Below, piece after piece: positions 1 through 12,700 of a DNA stretch of 64,000 nucleotides (the stretch's first letter is position 1; each line of letters starts with the position of its first letter). Origin of the DNA: Diospyros lotus (Eukaryota > Streptophyta > Magnoliopsida > Ericales > Ebenaceae); contig NC_068350.1 in NCBI RefSeq assembly GCF_014633365.1, positions 8,719,922-8,783,921 of the forward strand, in the 5' to 3' direction. A model generated the notes under the pieces. That model ran no database searches. It was given only the letters and a program-made list of their open reading frames with translations, and was not told the DNA's origin. The position numbers and the translations under genes are program-made.

Positions 1-737
1 CTTTTGAAAATAATTTTTTAATAATATTTTATTCAATAAATTTGATTATTCAGTAAATTAAAAATATTCAATGTTAACATATTATTAAAAAATATATATA
101 TTTTAAAGTTAATGAATTTTATAATATTTTTTATTATAATAATAAAATACAAATAAATAAATGTGTTTTGATTTTTGAGTTTGTTTTGCATGAAAATTTC
201 TTTTTGTTTTCAAAAATGTATTTTTAAAAATAGTAAAGAGAATGAGTTTTCTTTATTTTAAAAAACTAAAAATTAAAAATAACTTGAAAACAATAAAGAG
301 AACGAAATCTTATTTCAACCCAAAATATTATTTTAGACTTCTAATCTTTTAACTTGCCTTTGTTTATTATACAACAATTATTCACTATTTGTTTATTAGA
401 ATGAAAAAAAATAATAAAAATGACTTGGAGACCATGTGTGTGGGTTACAGACCGAGACAGCTCATCAAAGTGCACATAATTTGTGTGCACCTGAGGCCGA
501 GCGGTTACCAACCTGGTGCGTTTTTAACGCTGTCGGCAATCCCGCACCATCCCTCTTCTCCCCTCGCAATCCCTGAGAAAGAGGAAGAAAGGTCGTCCTC
601 AGACGCCTCTCTTTCTCGATCCATCCTTCTCTCTCAAGGATCCAATAGCTAGCCATTTTTCTCCAGACAAAGATATCAGATCTTTAGGTTTATCTGCAGA
701 TCCAAATCGTCAGGGATCGAATCGGACGATTGCGACA
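1..737. other. Upstream region and 5' leader of the ArfGAP gene
   Basis: The first ~380 bases are very AT-rich with runs of A and T and no ORF that looks real. From about 540 the composition changes to a C/T-rich stretch (540-640) followed by a mixed leader ending at the ATG at 738, as expected for a plant 5' UTR. I see no convincing TATA box at a fixed distance, so the transcription start is not called. Bases 1-330 resemble the AT-rich spacer near 31.9-32.5 kb in style (TTTTTAAAAATA-type runs). The short ORFs here on both strands look like chance. Confidence 0.5.
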
Positions 738-3700
738 ATGGCGGCATCAAGACGCCTCCGGGATCTGCAATCGCAGCCGGCGAACAAGATATGCGTCGAC
801 TGCGCGCAGAAGAATCCGCAGTGGGCTTCGGTTTCATACGGCGTTTTCATGTGCTTGGAGTGCTCGGGGAAGCACCGGGGCCTCGGAGTTCACATCAGCT
901 TCGTCCGATCGGTCACCATGGACTCGTGGTCGGAGATCCAGCTGAAGAAAATGGAGGCTGGTGGCAACGAGAAGCTTAACGCCTTCCTTTCTCAGTACGG
1001 GATTCCTAAGGAAACCGATATCGTCGCAAAATATAATTCTAAGGCCGCGTCTGTTTACCGTGATCGCATTCAAGCCCTCGCGGAGGGGCGCCCCTGGCGC
1101 GATCCACCCGTCGTGAAGGAAAATTTACAGAAACCGCCGTTGAGCGGTGGCGGCGGCAGTGGTACTAATTTTGGGGGTGGATGGGATAGTTGGGATAGTT
1201 ATGACGAGGGAGGAGCCAGATCGGCTGGTGCTGATGTGAGGAGAAACCAGTCAGTGAGCGATTTCAGGAGCACCGGTAGCGGCGGCGGCCGGGGCGGGCC
1301 TGCGAGGTCAAAGTCTACGGAGGATATATATACGCGGTCGCAGTTGGAAGCTTCGGCTGCGAATAAGGAGACCTTTTTTGCGAGGAAAAAGGCGGAAAAC
1401 GAGTCGCGGCCCGAAGGTCTGCCGCCCTCGCAAGGTGGGAAGTATGTAGGTTTTGGGTCGAGTCCGGCCCCAGCGCCAAGAAATAATTCGCAAGGCGATG
1501 TGTTGTCTGCTGTTACGCAGGTGAGTTGAATGGTGTATTTCAACGTAATTTAAAGGATTGATCTTTTTGTTTATTGCTTAATCTTGTTTGATTTAATACG
1601 TGTTGTGCAGGGATTTGGTAGGTTCTCTGTGGTAGCTGCATCTGCAGCTCAGTCCGCGGCCACTGCTGTTCAAGCAGGCACAAAGGAATTCAGTTCCAAG
1701 GTACTTGGCTCTTTATTTGCTTCAATTTGCATAAGATTTTGCTATACCAGTACTTCTGATTCTTGTCAAATGACTAATTAAAGGGATTTCTTATAAATGA
1801 AAGTTTTTTGCTATACAATCTTTGTTCTTTGTGTTTATATTGCCTCAACTGCTTGCACAACAAGGATCTTCAACTCCTTTAGATTTTCTTGTAGTGTTAA
1901 ATTTCGTTGATATTTATTTAGCTTCTGATTTCTTTATATAGGCCCAATAGTTCTGATTATTTTATAAATGAAAGTTTCTTGCCACACAATCTTTCTTCTT
2001 TGTGTTGATATTGTCTCAACTGCTTGCACAACTAGGAATTTCAAGTCCTTTAGATTTTCTTATATTGTTAAATTTTGTTGATATTTAGTTAACTTTTGCA
2101 CAACTTTGGTTTTCAACTCTTTTTAGATTTTCTTCTTTGCTAATGATCATTATTGAGCATGTTGGTTGGAGAGCCTTATTCATGGATGCTTCTTTGAGTC
2201 ATATAATGAGAGACATCTTAGACTTTGATTATCTACAATGCCATGACCATTTTTCAATTGCTTTTTCTTATAAGTAAAATGCATTGGGGAAGAACTACTT
2301 AAGGGTGAACCAGGTAAAAACAAATACAAAAAAAGAAACTGAGTATTATGTTTCTGTAGGCATGGACAACCCATTCAAGAACAGCATAAAAAAAAAGAAA
2401 ATAAAAGAATAGAAAAGAAAAGGGAGCAACTGTTCATGGTGAAGAATAAAGGAAAATAAGATAGTTAGAGAATCGGATTCTCTGAACCATCTAGCACAAA
2501 GGTTTTTTTACAATGCATACATCACACCACATAGAAGGGAGTGATAAGCTAGGCAAGTCTATACCTCCTTGAAGGGCAACCTCTACTCTTTGAGATTCAA
2601 TAATTTAAAACAATAGCCATCAAATAGATATAATCAGACCCTGTATGCCAAAGCCACCAGGCAATGAAAGATGTGGTGGTTCAGTCATTTTCGCTTCTTT
2701 TCTCCTTGAATTATTAATTGTGAGAATGGCGGCATGACTGGTTCATCATCACTAGCTTTAATCCTACAATGTGAGGTTGGATCCACAACGTTTTAGCTTT
2801 CCAATCATGTCTATCAATGACTATATCTTTTGTAAAGCTATTAGATTTCATGTCACGTCAAAGAGTTTATTGCCAATTTTCTTCTTTCTCTGTCTTTTTA
2901 ATATCTTTTTATTTTAAATCTCTTTTACCATTCTTCTTCCATTCCATTTGCTTTCCTGGTAGGTAAGTCTTCAACTTACAATTCATGCAGCTAGTAGAAG
3001 GATTTCCTCAACCATAAAGTACAAGAGTGGATTGAAATGATTGCATTTTTCCCTGGAATTTTCTAATGTGTATATAATCAATCTCCCAATCTTTCATGTT
3101 TTGTCTAAACATTTGTGACAAGATATTGGGATTAGAGAGTAACATGAAACATTAGTGATGGTAACCTCCTTAGTCGTAGCTAATTGAGAAATGTTAGAGA
3201 AGACATTGCAAGAGCCTTAGGCTCGCAGCAACTAACCAACAAGAATGTGTCCCAACTCATTCACTACAAGGACTTGGGTAAACCTTGAGAACTCTTCTAA
3301 GTAAATATGATATCCTATGAAAGAAATGAACAATAAGGGCTCCTAATTGCCCAAGCTGCCCAAACATCATATTTGGCTACTCACTACTGGCATTGTCCTT
3401 TGGTGGCAAAGTTGTAAAACGGTGCGAGGTGCAGCTCTATGTGCCTCATCACCATTAAGGTGTTGTGCCATGCTTGAGGTGTTGCCTGGGCGCGGCGTGT
3501 GCTTGCTCAAGGTGCATGAGGCACGTTCCTTGTATATGTAAGTGTGCTAAAACTCTATTTCTTTTCCATTTGTCATCTTAGATCTTCTTTCTTGTTGATT
3601 TGATTGCATATTCTTGTATATCAGTGAGAGGCAAACCTAGCGGTGTAAGTCGGAGGTTTGTCGGATCTCCTAGTTGCTAGGATCCTTTGGTAGTGATGTT

Positions 3701-6700
3701 CACTCGCTGGAGAACTACTCATGTCAGCGTTTTGCTTCATTTTTGTTTTTTACTTCTAATTTCTTTTGCAATTTTTCTAAACTAATTCTATGTTGGAATT
3801 GTTTTTTTGCTATGCGTTCTAGTCTAATTTTTTTTTTTCTTTCTTCTAATTTGTGTTGCAATTGGGAAGAAACTAATTGCTAAGAAACAAAATTTTCATT
3901 GTGTGATCTATTGATTTTTTTTTCTCTTCTAATTTCTTTCTCAATTTAAAAGAAACTAATTGTTTTTTTACAACTTTTTATTCTGTGTGTTTTGCTGTAA
4001 TTTTTTTCTTTCTTCTAATTTATTTTACAATTAGAAGAAACTAATTGTTTTCCTGTAATTGTTTTTGTTATGTGTTTTGCTATAATTTTTCTTTCTTCTA
4101 ATCTCTTTTGCAGTTAGAAGAAACTAATTGCAAAAAGGAACTTTTTTCTTTTTGCAATAATATTAGTTGTTATTATAGGGTGGGTTAGTTGTCATTTATG
4201 ATTTTATGAGTTTTTATCTACCTCCTTATACATATTGAAAAGAATAGTGTATAAGTATTTATGTGCTTGAGGCTCATGCTTTGCCTTGGCCCTCACACTT
4301 GGGTCCCAAATACAAATTTGTGCCTTAGTGTGTCTTGGACCTTTGACAATCATGCTTTATGGACTATTGACCTATAAAGTGAACCTCCATTGCCATTTAT
4401 TGGAAGCCCTTTGTTGAAAAAGCCAATCTTCCTAATATCCAAACCACCTTTTGCAATTGATAAATAAATTTATCCTTGGACACTAAATGTTAACTTAGAG
4501 GTTGGTTGGCTTAGCTCAAATTATGGGAGCTTATAAGCTCTAGAGCTTTCTGTCGTAAATTTTAGATTTTAAGAAAGGCATTTTGGTCTTTAACTTGGTC
4601 AACTCTAGGCTCTAGCTTTTTTGAGATAGCTTATAAACTATACAAAAAAAGCTAGAGCTTTCTCCCTTTCGTTTGAACAATTGATTCAAGATATTTTAAA
4701 CTGATTTTTTTTTCTTAGGCTAACTTGATTTCCAAGTCTCACAATGACATCATCCAGAATAGATATATATTTTTTTACTAAACTTACATTTCACATATTC
4801 AGTTTTCAACCTACCCAACTTTCAGCCTTTGAATTTTAAGGTTTTTCTCCATATTTAAAATTTATTATTCATGCCTTATTTTTATTTCATCCATGAAGAT
4901 ACTGTCGTCTACAAATAGGATATACCAAACTTTTCTTAGATGTACTTTTGTGAGTTCATCCATTACAAAAGTAAGAGGTAAAGTTTCTATGTAGGTCTCA
5001 GATGTGATCCAATTGTAATCGAAAAGTTTCAATATCTCCTCTATAAGTCTTAGTACATATTTTTGCCTGATGATAGATGTCCTAGACAACTTGTATATAA
5101 GAAATATGGTCTCTTTTCTTCTATAACACATTCCTTAGGTGTCATAGGCCTTTCTTTTCTCATTTGTAAATATCATATGCCAATCTTTTTGTTTATCTCT
5201 AAATTAGATTTTTCAATATGTAAATAAATTAAGTTCTTGACCTACCCGACTCAACTAAATTGGTTTTCAAAGATCTTGGTTTTTATCCTTAAACCTCTGG
5301 TTGATTATTCTCTCCTAAAGTTTCGTAGTGTGACTCATTGGCTTGATCTCTCTTAGTTTTACAACTTTGAACATTTTCTTTTTTCTTAAATAGGCACTAA
5401 AGTGCTCTTTCTCTACTCTTTTGGTTTCTTTTTTGATTTAAAGATCACATTAAATAATTTGGTTAACTAAAAAAATGCCATCTCTTGTATATATCCATGC
5501 TTTTGTAAGGATATTATCTGATCCAATTATTTAACCACAAATACTTGTCATGACCCAAGGATATAGTAGTAATTAGATAATATTTGAATTCCCTTTTAGT
5601 TGTATGGTAGTTGTAGTAGGTTATAACTAAAGGACAAATGCCTTCAACTATACTGATTTGAATATTTGGCAGCCCTATTGGTGCCAAACCTTAGCTGCTA
5701 GATCGTATATAAGGCTGTTCCAATCTCATTCAAGACATAGAAGAATATTTTGAATGAAATCTGATTTCCATCTCTCTCAATTTCCCTCTCGTTCTCCCGG
5801 TTCTCCCTAATCTCTTTGTTTCTGTTCTTCCCTAATTCCCTCCCATTTCTTCTGATCTAACTCCCCCAATTCCTTTCAATTACCTTTTAAACCCTAGGTC
5901 TATGACAATTGGTATCAGAGCAGTCGTTCTTCGATTGTGGTTCATGAAATTTTGGTAGTTGATTTCGACGACTCTCGGCGGAATTGATTGAGCAGAGATT
6001 CGTCGATTCTAGCGAATTCGATAAAGTTGGCGAATTCAAGAATTCTGGTGATTCAACAATCTCGATAGCTAGCAGGTTTAGGCGATCTTTGATCAATTTG
6101 CCACTGTGAATTTTGGTCTTTCCTGTTTGGAATTGATAGAGAAGCAAGGTGGGCGGGCTCCGACTATGATTTCAACGAACTCTCTTAGTTGTGACAGAAT
6201 CGACGAACTCCAGCTGCTACAGTTGCAATTCAAGAAGGCAACCTCAGAGCATTTAGTGATTTAGGAAGGCGACTTCAGAAGTAGGTCTAGCGAATCCAAT
6301 TCCTATGTTCCAAGCAAGTATACGTTGATTGATAGGCGAAGTAGATCCTGGCGCGCTAGGCTAATTTCTGGCAGTTTGCGTTCGAATTTTGCAATTGAAA
6401 CAGGAAGCATTGCAGTTGAACAAGGAAGGCGAAGCAGAGCCAGTTGATTGCAACTGTAATAGGCGATTTATAAAAGCCGTTTCAGTGACGAAATTTTGGT
6501 GACTTTGGAAGTGGAGAGTAGGCGACCCTTAGGAAGCCACAATAGAGCTGATTGAGTATCTATCCAGGCAATTTCCGATTGATTCCTGGCCGCAACAAAA
6601 ATCGATCGTATTGTTAAAAAGAGTGCAACAGAGCATATTGATTTGCGGAGGTAATTTAGATCTATTTGATTCAAGTGAGTAGAGGAGATTGAATTGCTGA

Positions 6701-9700
6701 TTTTTAGGATATCTGACTAGAGCAAGGTCTTTGGCTAATGATCTCATTAGCAACCTCTTCACAATGGCTGACGACACTCGAATGAAGCAAATGGAGTCGC
6801 AGTTACAACTAGTCACGACTATGGTGACAGACATACAGGTTCGATTGGGAACTTTGGAGGCATCTATGGAATTAGTGGTGGAAAGGAGGATAGGAGGAGT
6901 AATGGAACGATGGAGCAAGGAGAGTCGAAATCAGCACAATTTGCTACGCGATCAAATGCATGAATAGATGCAGCAATTCATGATGATGATCACTGGCTAA
7001 AATTTGGTAAGGCTATTTCTTAGATTTCCTCCTAGAGAGAGGTCATAGCCAATCCTTCCCAGGCATGGAATGGCCCATCGGTCCGAGGGCTCGTCTGAAT
7101 TTGATGTGGATCCACCATTGGTAGAAGAAAATACTTTGGAGAGGAGGCGAGGAGCTCCAGCTACCACTAATCAGCCCGATTTCCCTATGTCGAAACTAGA
7201 GATTCCATTGTTTGATGGCCAAAACCCAAGATGGTGGGTGAGGCGTTGTGAACGAATGTTTAGTGTGTATAATGTGCCCGAACATCAGAAGGTCACTTTG
7301 GCCACTGCCTACCTCAATGATGTTGGAGATGCCTGGTTTTAGGGGTGGAGTCGGGGAAAGGAAGGCTATTAGTGGGCAGAATTCGTGGATGACCTGTTCG
7401 AGCATTTTGGAGATTGGAATATGATGGATGTTGTGGAAGAATTTGAAAAACTGAGGCAGGAGGGGACAGTACAGTCGTATTAGCTTAAGTTTGGGGAACT
7501 TAAATTGCTCATGTTGATCCTTAATCCCTACCTAACGGAAGGGTACTACGTTTCAAGCTTCATCAGCGGCTTGAGCGAAGAATTGAGACCTACAATCAAG
7601 ATGTTTCAGCCACAGTCCGTCAAACATGCTGTAGAAAGTGCGTGATTACAGGAAATGACCGAGGAAGCCCTTATGAAGAAACACTAGCCCCTAATCAAAA
7701 TTCATCTTGCAAATAGTTCTCAACTGAAGGGAAATCCAAATCATGGGATTTATACTAACCCTAATTCAACTAAGTCTCTTCTAATTCAACTAAGTCTCTT
7801 CTAATGGAACAAAGGAGATAGGCAGGGTTGTGCTACTGTTGTGGAGAACAGTTTAGCCCAGGTCATAGGTGTAGGGAACGGTTACTACATATAGAAGGGC
7901 TAGAGGATGAAAGAGAAGGAGAGGAAGAGCAAGTCAGGATTGGGTGACGAAATGGGACCAACTGCAGCAAGTTCTTGGGGACAAGAACTCTTTCTAAGTA
8001 GGAAAAATTGTCATGACCCAAGAACATAGTAATAATTAGATAATATTTGAATTCCCTTTTAGTTGTATGGTAGTTGTAGTGGGTTGTAACTAAAGGATAA
8101 ATGCCTTCAATTGTACTGATTTGAATATTTGACGGCTTTATTGGCACTAAACCTTAGCTACCAGATCAGTATATAAGGCTGATCCAATCTCATTCAAGAC
8201 ATAGAAGAATATTTTTGAATGAAATCTGATTTTCGTCCCTCTCAATTTCCCTCTCGTTCTCCCGGTTCTCCCTAATCTCTCTCTTTGTTTTTGTTCTTCC
8301 CTAATTCCCTCCCATTTCTTATGATCTAACTCCCCCAATTCCTTCCAATTACCTTTTAAACCTTGGGCTAAACCTTAGGTCCATGACAATACCATCTTCC
8401 AATTGTTTTAATAATAGCTTGCTTTATTGATTTAGACAAAATACTTCTAGTGAACATGTATTCATATTTTCTTTTGAGTTACTAAGATAACTTCATTGAG
8501 TAACTTTCATAAATACTCTTCCCATTTCTCCTTGATCACTCCCTCATTTACTCGCATGTTTTGATTTTCATAATTATGTAGTTCACTTGGTTTAGATTCT
8601 TTATTTTTGTTTCTCTTGCTTTAGCCAACACACACACACATGCACACATATTCCTTTCATCACCTGTGTCAAGTTGGTTTTATATTCATAAGATTTTGAC
8701 TTTACTTCATTAATTGCTATCTTTTCTTCTTCTTTTGCCAAAATATGCCTTTTTAAGTTTCTTTGTTATGACATATGTAAAGTCTTGTTGCAAGCTCTAT
8801 TGATTTTGTTTTTTGTTTTTTTTCAAAACTCTTTATTCTACCACCATAACTTTTCTTGGTTTGAAGCTTTTCTTGTTGACTCTCCCATAACTATTGTTGT
8901 TGCATTTCAAATAGCAGTAGCCATCTCAATCTGCTTTCAGGTTAGCTTCTTCTTCCGTAGTCCAATCTCTTTTGCCACGCACGCATACACACATATTGAA
9001 AATAACTTGTTTTTCACCTTTTAAATCCCACCATCTGATCACGGTCTTCATTTTATGTCATTTTCTATTCTCCATTTTTCGTATGACATCAAGGACCATA
9101 AGCCTATGTTGAGTGGTTAGGCAATAGGCATCTCTTGATATAATTTTGCAATCCTTACAACACAAGTGATAATTTTTCATAAGAAAAGTAATCTATAATG
9201 TAGATGGTAAGCCATTTTTGTATGTGACCAAGTGCTCATTTCACTTCTTTGAACATAGTATAAGCATGATGAGCTCATTTACAAAAAAAGGCATTTTGAG
9301 GGCACAAAAAGTTTCCCACTTTGCGAGGGTTAGGGGAGGTCATTTTTGCGAAGCATTACTCTTGCTTTAGAAAGAGTCTGTTACCATAACTTGAACACAT
9401 AACCTTCCAATCACAATGAGCAACCTTATCGTTGCTATCAAGGCTCACCCCCTATAAATAGGGCATTTTGATAGCATGTTGTTGAACCTTGCTCCAACTG
9501 AGGCACAATCCTGTGACACTTCTATGAGAATTGCTAGGGATTCTAACTTCTAGCCTGTTGGTGTTAGAATTTCTTTCATTTACATGCAACAGTTTCCAGC
9601 CTACTTGAACTGCTGGGCTTATGTTGTTAGGCCCAATATTATGCTTTGAGGTCCCATTTAATCCATCTGTATGATCAATGTTATAGTCCTTGACTTTGCC

Positions 9701-12700
9701 GGTGTCTAGGCCCTTGGATTTCAGTTGTACCCTCCGATTGGTGAAACTTTAATCCTAACCATCGATAGTAGACTGCTGTTTCTTGGTAGTTACAATGCCC
9801 AGTTGACATCTTCTAGGTACCCTCTATAATGCTTGTTATAATAGAATCATCTTTTCACTAAGTATCACATTCATTATCACATGCATGTGATAAAGTGCTC
9901 CCAACCCAATACACGCATACAAGATGCGTGCTTGTTACAATTAGGTGTGTGCACGGTTTTGTTTGGTCCGGTTTGAAAGAATTTAGAAACCAGACCACAG
10001 ATTACAGTTTGAAGAAATTCCATATCAAACCAAACCAAACTGTTATACTAATGAAATCAGACCAAATCAAACTATAAAAATTGCAGTTTGGTTTGGTTCA
10101 AAATGTGGTTTGAACAATATAAAAGTTATATATATTCTTTGTAAACAACATATTTTATTTTTTTTTGATGAAGCAACATATTTTATTAATACATTAATTA
10201 TCATTGTTTGAGTGTTTATATTGCTTTAGGTTTTTAATAAGTTTAGATTGTTACTCTTTTTGATTTTCTACCCTTAGTATTTTTTGTTTGGAATTCTTTG
10301 CTCTTAGTTATTAGATTTTTGCTTTTTATGATAGTTTTTTTTTATATAAATTTTTGTGCAAAGTTAAAATGAAAATGATTTGCATAATGTATTTATATAA
10401 AGTTTATATACAAATTTTTAAACTAAAAGATTAATCCTTTTGTCATTAGAATAATTTTTTGGTACAAGATAAAAGATATATTTTTAAGTAAATATATAAT
10501 ATGTAAAATCGTTTAAAATGGTTTATGGATTGGTTTGTGGTTTTCTGTGACATAAATCAAAACCAAACTATAAACTGTTTTTTTATAAGAAATGCCAAAC
10601 CAAATTGATTTGTAAAAAAACATAAACCATGGTTTAACAGTTTGGACCAAATTATGCACACCCCTTCTTGGAGAAACTCGGAAAAAGTGATAAGAATCTA
10701 GAAGCTGCTCCAGTTTTAAAAATAGATAATTCCAAGAGTTTAAATGTTGTATTTTTAAATTATAGATATTGTTGTATAAGTTTGAATTTATTTCCTAAGT
10801 TTTAGGAGATAAAATTCCTAGTTTCTAGGAAGTAGATACTTTATATCTTCTCCTAAATTGTAGGAGAATTATTAGCAGCTAGGGTGTATATATTACATTC
10901 ATGCCTATAGGACAATTATTCAAGCTTTTTCAGCTATCTCAAGCTTGTTTCACCCCTAAATACAATTCATTGACTATAAACTTTGATGCATGCCCAATTG
11001 CATTGCCATACATACCATAGAGGTTTTCAGTTACATGACCCAGATTTGTTAACAAGACATCAAAACATATGTCCAGTGGCATCCAGAAACAGTAGCCAAA
11101 AGTACGACCTAACAGCATATGCTACTGCATGTAGGTCCAACACATAACAGTGAGCCCACAAGTCCTCAAAATACATCTGGTCAGTGGCATCTCCTGCCCA
11201 ATATCTGTGGTTAACATAAACCACAAGAGCTGCAAGGCCTAGTAAGATAACAGTGCAGATGTGACACATATGCAACATGCACCGCATAACATGCTACTGT
11301 GCCAACTTTTTGCTGAGTTCTTGTTCTCACTTCAACAAGATAGCTTCTTGGCTCTCAGCTGGACCCTTTGAATGTCCAGCAGCTGGTTACTTTCCAATCC
11401 AGCAACAAACCGAAGAATTGCAGTTTCTGTCTGTCATATATCAATCAACTTCTATTCCAGCAAGCAAAACTTACCTCACAGGAAATAGAATACTAAAACC
11501 AGTTGATTCATCTCCTTGTTTAGCTCTTCTTCAAAATTCTAATAAACTGTGAGAGTGTCTCCTTCTATTTCCACCTTCCTCTGCATATCTCTCTTGCACT
11601 CTCTTTTCCAGCCAATACAAGAGTTTCTTCAAGGAAAAGGGCCACACAACTCATCATAGAGCTCCACCTCTTGCTTATCCAAACAATTACATGATATATG
11701 TCACTCTCTCAAAGTCACAATGGAGCTCAAAGACGTGCCCTGTATCACTTTAATACACAAATTCACCTAAAACCAGAGTGACATCACTTCCAGCTCAGAA
11801 AACTATTGGCACTTTGTCCAACTTTCAATTGGTTGACCAGAACTGTTGACAGTGTCGTTCTTCTTTCAACAGTTCATCAATTCTTCTGATTGTCTCACTC
11901 ATACTGTTGTCTATTCTTCAGATTGGTGACACCTGTCTATTGTTTACAACTTTTGACAGCTTCTCCTTGCCTTTTGATAATCTTGAGTCTACTCACTTTT
12001 TCATTTGATTCACCAGCTTAAAGTGTTAAGGGATATTCTGACCTCTTGATAGGCTTATAATCATAGTATGAATACTGTATCGGACCTAATTTGGTACATG
12101 AAATTGTGTGTTCCACCCCAACTTAAAAACTAGATGTTACTAGCATTAATTAGTAGGTAGCAGTGTACCATTGGTACTAGAAATCTCTTTAATCCACAGG
12201 GGCCTTTGTCCCTGCATGTTTTTTATTTTTATAAATATGTAAAGTATATACTATATATTGTAGACCATATTTTTATAATGTATATGCAAAGTGTTATATA
12301 TATTATTTGACATCTATCCTTTTTAATTTTCTTTTTGTAATTTTTTGACCTTTAACATCTAAATGCAAAATACCAATAATTATCTTTTTGTTTATATTTT
12401 TTTTTGTAATTTTGTGGTAAAAAGAAAATTACAAAAAAAAAAGATAACTACTGGTATTTTGCATTTAGATGTTAAAGGTATGAATTACATTTCTTAATCC
12501 TGAGTCTTTGTAAAAAAAGATATCTTTTTATGTCACATTTATGTGTTATATTATTAACTGTATAATTTAACAGTCTGTATAATTTGTATATTGATTTGAA
12601 TGCATTTAAATCAATGAATCATTATATTACTACTTTATATTATTTGTTTATGATAAATTTTTGATAATAGTGATTGTTTTTATATGTTTTTATGTCATTT

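Larger units (their letters stand above)
5546..8388 (+). mobile_element. Gag-only, non-autonomous Ty3/gypsy LTR retrotransposon
   Basis: Two similar direct repeats (5546-5907 and 8009-8388) both start TGTCAT and end ATGACA, the TG..CA inverted termini of LTRs. The base after the 5' LTR is followed by a primer-binding site TGGTATCAGAGC (5910-5921), matching initiator Met tRNA. The flanks ATACT (5541-5545) and ATACC (8389-8393) are a near-perfect target duplication. The 2.1-kb interior has a decayed gag with a zinc knuckle close to the 3' LTR and no room for protease, RT or integrase. Such gag-bearing, pol-less elements are known in plants (TR-GAG type). It sits inside an RTE LINE, so it is the younger of the two. 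Orientation is the same as the host gene. Confidence 0.85.

Noticed and set aside
389..652. Small ORFs upstream of the ArfGAP gene
   Set aside because: Short, overlapping frames on both strands within the leader, with no conserved pattern; probably chance.
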